Positions 1 through 6,603 of a stretch of 55,012 nucleotides of DNA are shown here, in pieces. How positions within the stretch are numbered: the first letter of the stretch is position 1; every line of letters starts with the position of its first letter. A model generated the notes under the pieces. The model ran no database searches and was not told where the DNA came from. It saw only the letters and a list, made by a program, of their open reading frames with translations. Origin of the DNA: Alphaproteobacteria bacterium (GTDB lineage: Bacteria > Pseudomonadota > Alphaproteobacteria > SHVW01); NCBI GenBank assembly GCA_016869645.1, contig VGDO01000013.1, forward strand, positions 1-55,012. Direction: 5' to 3'. Made by a program: the position numbers and the translations under genes.

Positions 1-2
1 GA

Positions 3-113
3 CTGTTCCAGGCCGCCCGCGCGCGGGCGCGCGGCTACAGAAAGACCGCGACCTACGTCACCATCATCTACCTGCTCGGCGCACCGCTCCCCGATCTCTT
101 CAATTCCATCTGA
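3..113 (+). CDS. C-terminal end of a probable IS transposase (partial, cut by window edge)
   Basis: An open frame enters from the left edge and stops at 111-113. The last 36 residues are Arg-rich and end in a hydrophobic stretch (...RARARGYRKTATYVTIIYL...). This pattern, basic residues then 'ARGYR' then a hydrophobic tail, resembles the end of ISL3-like transposases. The family assignment is from memory and tentative. Whether the element is intact cannot be judged, because everything upstream lies outside the window. It adjoins a lower-GC accessory patch, which fits a mobile-element origin. Confidence 0.4.
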   Translation: MFQAARARARGYRKTATYVTIIYLLGAPLPDLFNSI

Positions 114-354
114 AACGTCGAGGAGCCCAAACAAAACGGGGCCATTCATTATTTCGGAGACGGATGAACGTCCCCCTTCTCATGGCTGGTCATGGCCGGA
201 GACCCATGGCACGGGCCGGCGGGTGCGGAACCGGCTTTCCGAGATGCCAAGGAATAGCCCTGTCTTATTTAGCTATTTGCGCCAATGGCTTATATATGCG
301 CTGTTGGTTCTCGGGAGCCGAGGGACTGCCAGCATACCGAGTGACAGCATTTGC
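114..354. other. Intergenic stretch without a convincing gene
   Basis: Between the transposase tail and the first operator palindrome no frame has a plausible start, ribosome-binding site or protein-like composition. A 97-codon open frame at 164-457 encodes a low-quality mix of residues and runs straight through both palindromes. GC falls toward the right end of this stretch, which marks the start of the accessory patch. The missing right end of the insertion sequence would be expected here, but I could not recognise a terminal repeat. Confidence 0.4.
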
Positions 355-384
355 GTTATACGCATACAGCGAGTTGCGTATAAC
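355..384. promoter_or_regulatory. Operator-like palindrome 1 upstream of the nucleotidyltransferase gene
   Basis: GTTATACGCA (355-364) and TGCGTATAAC (375-384) form a perfect 10-bp inverted repeat separated by 10 bp. The same arrangement recurs exactly 60 bp downstream. Arm length and spacing suit a dimeric DNA-binding protein contacting two successive major grooves. The binding protein is not encoded in view. Confidence 0.6.
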
Positions 385-393
385 ACTCTTCCT

Positions 394-421
394 TTTGAGT
401 GATAAAGAGGTTATGTTATAC
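394..421 (+). promoter_or_regulatory. Candidate promoter overlapping palindrome 2
   Basis: TTTGAG (394-399), a 16-bp spacer and TTATAC (416-421) make a plausible but weak -35/-10 pair in an AT-rich stretch of otherwise GC-rich DNA. The -10 candidate lies inside the left arm of the second palindrome, so an operator-bound protein would block polymerase. A start near 428 would leave a very short leader before the ATG at 447. Confidence 0.3.
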
Positions 422-444
422 GCAATCTGCGATATGAGTATAAC
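415..444. promoter_or_regulatory. Operator-like palindrome 2, abutting the start codon
   Basis: GTTATACGCA (415-424) and TGAGTATAAC (435-444) repeat palindrome 1 with one mismatch and the same 10-bp spacer. The right arm ends 2 bases before the ATG at 447, so the palindrome also covers the place where a Shine-Dalgarno sequence should be. Repression at both transcription and translation start is possible. Confidence 0.6.
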
Positions 445-446
445 AC

Positions 447-1859
447 ATGCTATCTGAAATCCCGCTCGCGCTCCAGACAGCCTATGCCGATCTAGTCGAT
501 CGCTGTGCTTCCGCTGCCTTTAGCACCTCATTTGCGGATGAGGGAGTTTTTACACCGAAGACAATACGCGGCCGTCAGTACTGGTATTTCCAAATCACTC
601 AAGAGGACGGAACCCGAAAGCAGCGCTACGTCGGGCCAGAGACTCCCGAACTGCTTGAACGCATCAAACGCCACAAAGAAGTGCGCGGCGATCAACGCGA
701 TCGTCAGGCGCTCGTCTCAATGCTCGTGAGATCCGCTCATCTTTCGCGACCCATTCCCGAAATTGGCAAGGTAGTTGAAGCCTTGGCGGGAGCTCAAGTT
801 TTCCGACTGAGAGGCGTTCTGGTGGGAACAGTGGCATATCAGACTTATTCTCCCATGCTCGGGATCCGCCTTGCAGCCGCAACAATACAAACTGGCGACA
901 TCGACATCGCACAATTCAAAAACGTCTCAGTCGCGATCAATGAGAAATCACTTCCGATCCTTGATGCGCTCCATAAAGTAGATCCGTCGTTCCGTCCTGT
1001 TCCAAATCTACATCGCGGGAGCACAACCGCGTATGAAGCAAGCGCCGGAATCCGAGTAGACTTTCTTACACCAAACGAAGGCCCGGACACCGATAAGCCC
1101 GCCTCATTGCCCGCGCTAGGGGTAACGGCGCAGCAACTGCGATTTCTTGACTATTTGATATACGAACCAGAATCTGCGGTCGTGCTCTATGGCGATGGGA
1201 TACACGTCCAAGTTCCGGCGCCTCAGCGCTATGCCGTTCACAAGCTGATTGTCGCTCTCCGAAGAAAAGAAGGGGCAAAGAAAAACAAAGATCTTGCGCA
1301 GGCTGCCGCGCTACTCGACGCGCTGATTGTCAAGCGGCCGCACGAACTGCGAGCAGCTTGGCGCGACGCCTTCGACCGCGGAAAAACATGGAGACAGCTT
1401 ATGGGCGAAGGCCTAGGCCTCCTATCCCAAAGCACTCGCGATCAGACCTTAGCGTTGGTTGGTGCTCCACGCTCCATTGTTCCAAAACTCGATCTCACGT
1501 TTTCTGCCTCTCGTGCACGCTACGATTTCGACCGCGCGGTTGTCGAATTCATAGGAGAGGCTGGAGGTGAAACCGTGCGATGTGCAATTACCCGAGAAGC
1601 GCTTGAAGATCACTTTCAGGCGACCAGCTTGAGTCCTCAGGAATGTCTGGAGGCGTTCAGAGATAACCGCTCCATGTTCGAGAACATCGTTCGTACGAAG
1701 TATCTGACATGGCCGGTCGAAGAGACTGGCTCGGTGTTGATAAGAACCGAAGACGACATCAATCGGCTTCTTGGGAATAAATCCTCCAGGCTGAGGAGCG
1801 GCCTTCGCGAGGCCGCGTCGCCCGCGCATCGACCTAGGTCCACCCGCCGTCGACGGTGA
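447..1859 (+). CDS. GSU2403-type nucleotidyltransferase-fold protein with C-terminal DUF1488-like domain
   Basis: The 470-residue protein opens with the helical segment and 'YWYFQ' motif typical of the GSU2403-family nucleotidyltransferase fold (NTP_transf_8), related to AbiEii-type NTases. The nucleotidyltransferase-like core follows at about 110-260 ('TGDIDIAQF' carries the acidic residues). A segment near residues 355-445 ('VRCAITREALEDHF', 'LEAFRDNR') looks like DUF1488, an uncommon addition. The family is associated with defence or toxin-antitoxin loci, but no partner is visible here. There is no strong ribosome-binding site; the start is chosen because family members begin like MLSEIPLALQT. 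The last residues are Arg/Pro-rich and antisense to the end of the next gene (26-bp overlap), so the natural C-terminus may have been lost. Confidence 0.7.
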   Translation: MLSEIPLALQTAYADLVDRCASAAFSTSFADEGVFTPKTIRGRQYWYFQITQEDGTRKQRYVGPETPELLERIKRHKEVRGDQRDRQALVSMLVRSAHLSRPIPEIGKVVEALAGAQVFRLRGVLVGTVAYQTYSPMLGIRLAAATIQTGDIDIAQFKNVSVAINEKSLPILDALHKVDPSFRPVPNLHRGSTTAYEASAGIRVDFLTPNEGPDTDKPASLPALGVTAQQLRFLDYLIYEPESAVVLYGDGIHVQVPAPQRYAVHKLIVALRRKEGAKKNKDLAQAAALLDALIVKRPHELRAAWRDAFDRGKTWRQLMGEGLGLLSQSTRDQTLALVGAPRSIVPKLDLTFSASRARYDFDRAVVEFIGEAGGETVRCAITREALEDHFQATSLSPQECLEAFRDNRSMFENIVRTKYLTWPVEETGSVLIRTEDDINRLLGNKSSRLRSGLREAASPAHRPRSTRRRR

Positions 1860-2598
1860 ACTCCTGGTTGGTGACCAGCCGGCTGTCGTCGGCGGCGAGC
1901 CACAGCACCATGCGTGCGATGTCGGGCGGGTAGAGTTTCTCGGGAATGCACTGGCCCTTGAGCAGGCCGGCCTCGGCCTCGGGCGTCAGCCACAGCTTGA
2001 TCTGACGCTCGGTCATGATCCAGCCGGGCAGCACGGAATTGCAGCGGATGCCATGGGGCCCCAGATCGCGCGCGAGGCCGCGCGTGAGCCCGATCACGGC
2101 CGCCTTGGCTGCCGTATAGGCCGGCATGCCGCCCTGACCGAGCTTGAAGCTGATCGAGCTCATGTTGATGATGGAGCCATGACCAAGCGCGATCATGTCG
2201 TTTTTGACCGCCTGGGCGGCGAAGAACTGATGGCGCAGATTGGCCGCCATGCGCTCGTCCCAGTATTCGGGCGTCACCGTGTCGATCGGATGCCGGTCGT
2301 CGCGTGCCGCATTGTTGACCAGCACGCCGATGCGGCCGATGGCGCCGCGGATCTCCTCGACCGCCTTGCGCAGCGCGGCGATGTCGCGCAGGTCGGCGAT
2401 CACCGTGTGCAGGCGCCCTGCATCGCCGCCGAGCGACTCGGCGAGCGCGGCGGATGCATCGCGGTCGAAGTCGATCATGCCGACGCGCGAGCCCTGGGCG
2501 ACGAAGTGCTCGACGATGCTGGCGCCGATGCCCGAGGCGCCGCCCGTCACGATGACCGCGCGGTCGCGCAGGCTGGGATAGGTGGCGAACGGGCTCAT
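1834..2598 (-). CDS. SDR-family sugar dehydrogenase, XylB (D-xylose 1-dehydrogenase)-like
   Basis: This 254-residue classical short-chain dehydrogenase has a glycine-rich TGGASGIG motif at 18-25, an acidic residue after beta-2 (D43) indicating NAD preference, NNA near 95 and the Ser148/Tyr161/Lys165 triad. The YPSL start, 'DDRH' and 'YWDER..NLRH' segments resemble Caulobacter D-xylose 1-dehydrogenase. The likely reaction is oxidation of an aldose to its lactone in the cytoplasm. The start is set by a strong AGGAGG just upstream; longer frames lack this. It is divergent from an aldose 1-epimerase over 49 bp, which fits sugar oxidation after mutarotation. The exact substrate is inferred only. 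Confidence 0.85.
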   Translation of the reverse strand: MSPFATYPSLRDRAVIVTGGASGIGASIVEHFVAQGSRVGMIDFDRDASAALAESLGGDAGRLHTVIADLRDIAALRKAVEEIRGAIGRIGVLVNNAARDDRHPIDTVTPEYWDERMAANLRHQFFAAQAVKNDMIALGHGSIINMSSISFKLGQGGMPAYTAAKAAVIGLTRGLARDLGPHGIRCNSVLPGWIMTERQIKLWLTPEAEAGLLKGQCIPEKLYPPDIARMVLWLAADDSRLVTNQEFTVDGGWT

Positions 2599-2647
2599 CT
2601 CGGCCTCCTGCTCAATGATGCGGTGGCATGATAGGAGAGTCTGAGTC

Positions 2648-3706
2648 ATGACGAACAGAGCGGAACGCAGTTCCTGCGGCACGATGCCCGACGGTACCGC
2701 CGTGGAGGCCGTGACGCTCGCCAATTCCCGCGGCCTTGCCGCGACCGTCATCACCTACGGCGCCACGCTCACTCGGCTCCTCGTGCCGGATCGGAACAGA
2801 AATTCCGGCAATGTCGTGCTCGGCTTCGACACGCTCGAGGCGACCCGGAAGGCGCGCGGCTGCTTCGGATCGACGGTCGGCCGCTATGCCAATCGCATCG
2901 CCGGTGCGCGCTTCGCGCTCGATGGCGTCAGCTACAATCTCGTCGCCAACGAGCGCGGCAACACGCTGCACGGCGGCGTCGGCTTCGATAAGGCGCTGTG
3001 GACGATCGAGGACGTGGCCGCCGGCGACCAGCCCACCGTGCGGCTATCCCATGTCAGCCCCGACGGCGACCAGGGATTTCCCGGCCGCCTGGCGGTCAGC
3101 GTCAGCTATGCGATGGAGAACGACGGGTTGCGCATCGACTATCGCGCGACCACGGACAAACCGACGGTCCTCAACCTGACCAACCACAGCTACTTCAATC
3201 TGGCCGCCGGCGAGACCGAGGACGTGCTGGGCCACGAGCTGACCATCGCCGCGGAACGGTTCACGCCGGTCGATGCATCGCTCATCCCGACCGGCGAGCT
3301 GCGCCCGGTTGCGGGCACGCCCTTCGACTTTCGCGGCCCGCAGCCGATCGGCGCCCGCATCGGCGCCGCCGATCCGCAGCTCGAGATCGGGCGCGGCTAC
3401 GACCACAATTTCGTCCTGCGCGGCGCGAAGGCGGCTCCGGTATTTGCCGCGCGTGCGCGCGATCCCGGCTCGGGCCGCGTGCTCGAAGTCTGGACGACGG
3501 AGCCGGGCGTGCAGCTCTACACCGGCAACTTCCTCGATGGCAGCCTGGTCGGCGCCGACGGGCGACGCTTCGGGCGGCACGCCGGCTTCTGCCTGGAGAC
3601 GCAACACTTCCCTGATTCGCCCAACCGGCCGGAATTCCCGAGCACGGTGCTACGTCCGAGCCAGACCTTCACGTCGACGACGGTGTTCCGGTTCCCGGCC
3701 GGTTGA
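2648..3706 (+). CDS. galM: Aldose 1-epimerase (mutarotase), GalM family
   Basis: This 352-residue protein interconverts alpha and beta anomers of aldoses. Family landmarks are 'GRYANRI', the catalytic-His segment 'GNTLHGG', 'LTNHSYFNL' with the second His, and the C-terminal catalytic Glu in 'LETQHFPDSPN'. A TAGGAGA ribosome-binding site precedes the ATG. It shares a short divergent promoter region with the sugar dehydrogenase, so the pair probably serves one sugar-oxidation route. No signal peptide is visible, so a cytoplasmic location is likely. Confidence 0.93.
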   Translation: MTNRAERSSCGTMPDGTAVEAVTLANSRGLAATVITYGATLTRLLVPDRNRNSGNVVLGFDTLEATRKARGCFGSTVGRYANRIAGARFALDGVSYNLVANERGNTLHGGVGFDKALWTIEDVAAGDQPTVRLSHVSPDGDQGFPGRLAVSVSYAMENDGLRIDYRATTDKPTVLNLTNHSYFNLAAGETEDVLGHELTIAAERFTPVDASLIPTGELRPVAGTPFDFRGPQPIGARIGAADPQLEIGRGYDHNFVLRGAKAAPVFAARARDPGSGRVLEVWTTEPGVQLYTGNFLDGSLVGADGRRFGRHAGFCLETQHFPDSPNRPEFPSTVLRPSQTFTSTTVFRFPAG

Positions 3707-3709
3707 GAG

Positions 3710-4258
3710 CTAGGGCTTCAGCTCCACGGTCTCGCCCTCGGGCAGGCCGATCTCCAGCGCGTTGAGCGTCATGCTGATCAGCGTGTAGTAGCCGAGCAGG
3801 CCGATCAGCTCGACGATGCCGCGCTCGCCCAGATGCCGGCGCGCGCGGCCGTGGATCTCGTCGGTGACGACATGACGCTCATGGAGCGCGGTCGCGTAGT
3901 CGTAGACAGCCTCGGCTGCCGGATCGGTCAGGGCCGGGCGGCGGCGTTCGGCGATTGCATCGATCGCGGCGGCATCGACGCCGGCCTTCAGCGCCTCCTT
4001 CTTGTGCGCGTACCATTCGTAGTGCGAGGTCCAGGCCCGTGCGGTCACCAGGATCGCCAGCTCCGAGAGCGCGGGTGACAGCGAAGTGTCGTATCGCAGG
4101 AAGGCGCCCAGTCGCTGGGCGTGCTCGGCCATGGGCGGGCTGTGCAGCCAGGCGGCGAGCGGCGCCGGCAGGCGTCCGCGCTTGCCAGCGACGGCCTCGT
4201 CATGGATGCGGCGCTGCGCGGCATCCATGCGGTCGAGCGGAATGAGATCGATGCGCAT
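3710..4258 (-). CDS. Carboxymuconolactone decarboxylase (CMD/AhpD-fold) family protein
   Basis: The all-helical 182-residue protein matches the CMD fold: 'LSELAILVTARAWTSHYEWYAHKKEA' in two overlapping halves gives the E-x(n)-H pattern, followed by 'VELIGLLGYYTLI'. It has no CxxC, so it is not an AhpD-type peroxidase partner. Members of this branch occur beside many catabolic genes and few have known substrates. It lies convergent to the epimerase with 3 bp between them. Function beyond the fold is not claimed. Confidence 0.8.
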   Translation of the reverse strand: MRIDLIPLDRMDAAQRRIHDEAVAGKRGRLPAPLAAWLHSPPMAEHAQRLGAFLRYDTSLSPALSELAILVTARAWTSHYEWYAHKKEALKAGVDAAAIDAIAERRRPALTDPAAEAVYDYATALHERHVVTDEIHGRARRHLGERGIVELIGLLGYYTLISMTLNALEIGLPEGETVELKP

Positions 4259-4395
4259 GGCGGCGGACTCTCAGAGAAGGGGCGGGCCCTTCTCGTGCCA
4301 TGCCGGCCGAACCATGCCAATGGGTTTGGCGATGGGCGGCTTCAGGCTGCGCCGTCGGTCCGTACGGAGACGGGCGACTCCGGCCGTGCCGCAGA

Positions 4396-4497
4396 TCAGC
4401 CGACGGAGAAGCTGGTGGCGACGATGTAGAGCGCAATGGCGAGGAACAGGCCGTCGGCCGCCAGCGCGCTGATCGTGTAGGTCATGGTCTTGTTCAT
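4396..4497 (-). CDS. Very small single-pass membrane protein (33 aa)
   Basis: An ATG at 4497 opens a 33-codon frame encoding MNKTMTYTISALAADG followed by a hydrophobic run, LFLAIALYIVATSF, and a TGA stop. The composition, polar N-terminus then one clean membrane helix, is protein-like. It occupies the otherwise empty gap between two minus-strand genes. The ribosome-binding site is weak. No family is recognised. Confidence 0.45.
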   Translation of the reverse strand: MNKTMTYTISALAADGLFLAIALYIVATSFSVG

Positions 4498-4571
4498 GAC
4501 CCCGAGCCTAGCCCGCCAACCGTAAAACCTTCGTTAAGCCGGAAATATCCGGAATCCTTACATTTTTCTGG

Positions 4572-5300
4572 CTAGCGGGCGGCGGCGATCAGGGCGGAGA
4601 GCCGCTCGCGCTGGCGGCCCGACGCATCGAAATTGGCCGGATCGAGCCAGCGCCGGTAGGCCGATTTTAGCGCCGGCCACTCCCGGTCGATCATCGAATA
4701 CCAGGCCGTGTCGCGGTTGCGCCCCTTGGTCACCACGGCTTGCCGGAAGATGCCCTCGAAAGTGAACCCATAGCGCTGGGCGGCGCGGCGCGACGGTTCG
4801 TTGAAGCTGTCGCATTTCCATTCGTAGCGGCGATAGCCGAGCTCGTCGAACACGCGCGCCATCATCAGATACATCGCCTCGGTCGCCGCGGGCTTGCGCT
4901 GCAGGCGCGGCGAATAGTTGATGTTGCCGACCTCGATCACGCCGTTGCCGTGGTCAATGCGCATGAAGGTGGCGACGCCCACCGCCTTGTTGGTCGCGAG
5001 GTCGATGATGGCGTGAAACATCGGGTCGCTGCCGGCGCTCATCTTTTCCAGCCAGGCCCGGTAGGCGTCGAGTTCGGTGAAGCCGTCGACCCCGAGATAG
5101 GTCCAGTTGCGGCCCTCGGCGTCCTCGCGGTTGGCTTCGTGCAGCTCGGCCGCGTGGCGGCCAATGTCGAGCGGCTCGACGCGCGCGAAGCGGCCGATCA
5201 TGGGCGTCTTGGGCGGTTGCGCGCGCGGCTTCCACCCCGGCACATCGAAACCGATTCCTTGGCCCAGATGATTGCGGCGTGGTGGCTGATGTTCGGACAT
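4572..5300 (-). CDS. GNAT-family N-acetyltransferase (RimJ/RimL-like)
   Basis: This 242-residue protein has a GNAT domain from about residue 38 to 215. The order is beta-strand 'GRFARVEPLD', the central 'NKAVGVATFMRID' strand, 'EVGNINYSPRLQRKPAATEAM' with the acetyl-CoA pyrophosphate loop, and 'RYEWKCDSFNEPSRRAAQRYGFTFEG' (split here by description: strand 'RYEWKC', helix 'SRRAAQRYGF'). The acceptor could be a protein N-terminus, an antibiotic or a metabolite. The start at 5300 has an AAGGA 9 bases upstream; the longer frame does not. Confidence 0.85.
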   Translation of the reverse strand: MSEHQPPRRNHLGQGIGFDVPGWKPRAQPPKTPMIGRFARVEPLDIGRHAAELHEANREDAEGRNWTYLGVDGFTELDAYRAWLEKMSAGSDPMFHAIIDLATNKAVGVATFMRIDHGNGVIEVGNINYSPRLQRKPAATEAMYLMMARVFDELGYRRYEWKCDSFNEPSRRAAQRYGFTFEGIFRQAVVTKGRNRDTAWYSMIDREWPALKSAYRRWLDPANFDASGRQRERLSALIAAAR

Positions 5301-5412
5301 GGTGGTCCTTTCAATCGATCGACGAGCTGCATTTTCCCTCTTCCCCGTTGGGGGCGAGGGTGTGAAGGCCTCGGCCGTCATCTTGCAACGCTTCTGCTGA
5401 CGTTTCGATAGG

Positions 5413-6120
5413 TCACGGCCTTTGCCGCATGCGCAGATCGGCGAACCAGGCGATGCTCGACGTGCGCGTCTCGTCGGAGTCGCAGAACAAGCCGATGTCG
5501 GTCAGACGGGCCGGCGCGGCATCGGGCCAGAACTTGCGGTAGAGGGCGAGCAGGTCGACCTGCTCGGCGTGCCAGCGCCCGACATTGGCGCGGCCGCCGT
5601 TGGCGACGTAGTGCGGAAACGTGCCGAGATACTTGGTGTCGCCCGCCTTGAGCACCTTGTTGCCCCAGATGATCTCCATGTTGCGCGCCTCGCCCGCTTC
5701 GGTGCTGAGCGCGATGAAGAGGCGCGCGGGGTGATCGTCGCCGTCGCGCGTGAGCTCGCTCGCATCGGCCTCGATCGGCCGCTCGACATACCAGCGCCAG
5801 GCCAGCAGCGGATAGTGCTGCAGGTCGATGTCGACCGTGCGCATGAGCATGGAGGCACTCGCCTTGGTCTCCAGTCGGATCGCGGCGACGCCGTCCTTGC
5901 TGCCGAGCGACATCTCCATCGGCGCGCGCGTCCAGAACATGCGGTGGCGCCAGCCGGCGGGCAGGGGCTGCAGCGCCGGCGGACGGGCGAAATCCATGAT
6001 GACGATCTCGCGCTCGCCCTGTGCGGTCAGGGCGGCGCTGCGATCGGGCACGCCCGTGCAGGCCGAAAGGCTGAATGCCGTCAGCACTCCGAGGATGCAA
6101 TCGATCAGGCGGGCCATCAT
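5413..6120 (-). CDS. DUF3047-family lipoprotein
   Basis: The 235-residue protein begins with a lipoprotein signal (MMARLIDCILGVLTAFSLSAC, lipobox LSAC), so it should be anchored to a membrane facing the periplasm. The body matches DUF3047: 'LLAWRWYVERPI', 'DDHPARLFIAL', 'WGNKVLKAGD', 'DIGLFCDSDET'. The fold is thought to be carbohydrate-binding-like and the function is unknown. Alternative Met starts lie at 6135 and 6156 but would put acidic residues in the signal n-region, so 6120 is preferred. It is followed closely by another minus-strand lipoprotein gene. Confidence 0.75.
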   Translation of the reverse strand: MMARLIDCILGVLTAFSLSACTGVPDRSAALTAQGEREIVIMDFARPPALQPLPAGWRHRMFWTRAPMEMSLGSKDGVAAIRLETKASASMLMRTVDIDLQHYPLLAWRWYVERPIEADASELTRDGDDHPARLFIALSTEAGEARNMEIIWGNKVLKAGDTKYLGTFPHYVANGGRANVGRWHAEQVDLLALYRKFWPDAAPARLTDIGLFCDSDETRTSSIAWFADLRMRQRP

Positions 6121-6188
6121 GGCTGCGTCCATCATCGGCCGATCAAGCCCGGCCAATCAAGTCCAGCGGGTCCAGGATGCGCGACTCG

Positions 6189-6446
6189 CTACCGCGGCCG
6201 GACCGAAGGCGCCGGCGGCTCCGAGCGCAGGAGCTCCTCTCGACTGAGCGAGCGCAGATAATGGCGCCAGATGCGCAGCTCGAGAACGCAGAAGCCATGC
6301 CCCTCGGTTCCAGGATGATGTCCCTGTGCGGCGCAGAGGCGATGGTCGGCGTCGCGCTCCATGGCCTCGGTCGATACGGCGCCATTCATGGCGCCTTGGC
6401 ATCCGGCAAGCGAAAGGGCGAGCACGAGCTGCGCAATTCTCGTCAT
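6189..6446 (-). CDS. Small lipoprotein with paired-Cys motif
   Basis: This 85-residue protein starts with a short lipoprotein signal, MTRIAQLVLALSLAGC, with a clear LAGC lipobox. The mature part contains 'CAAQGHHPGTEGHGFC', a C-x(14)-C motif with PGT in the middle. I know this pattern from small alphaproteobacterial lipoproteins of unknown function. The C-terminal 15 residues are basic. It lies divergent from the heme-PAS kinase, with a FixK-type box between them. Confidence 0.65.
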   Translation of the reverse strand: MTRIAQLVLALSLAGCQGAMNGAVSTEAMERDADHRLCAAQGHHPGTEGHGFCVLELRIWRHYLRSLSREELLRSEPPAPSVRPR

Positions 6447-6479
6447 TGCGCCAGGATTTCATGTTCTTCGGCACGGGCC

Positions 6480-6493
6480 TTGACCCAAGTCAA
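6480..6493. promoter_or_regulatory. FixK/FNR-type box
   Basis: TTGACCCAAGTCAA is a perfect palindrome of the form TTGA-N6-TCAA, the consensus of FNR/FixK-class regulators. It lies about 110 bp before the heme-PAS kinase start and 34 bp before the divergent lipoprotein start. A Crp/Fnr protein with the matching recognition-helix residues (E..SR) is encoded 2.7 kb away. Confidence 0.55.
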
Positions 6494-6603
6494 GCCGACA
6501 CGGGCGCCGGCGCCTGCCATACGCTCGCGGCCGCTTGGCTTTCCCTTGGCGGCGCGGCTATTGTTCGAGGCAGTCCAGGAACCGCCGTCGCGCGACGAGC
6601 TCG

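Noticed and set aside
164..457. 97-codon plus-strand frame before the nucleotidyltransferase
   Set aside because: It runs through both operator palindromes, lacks a convincing ribosome-binding site and has no protein-like pattern.
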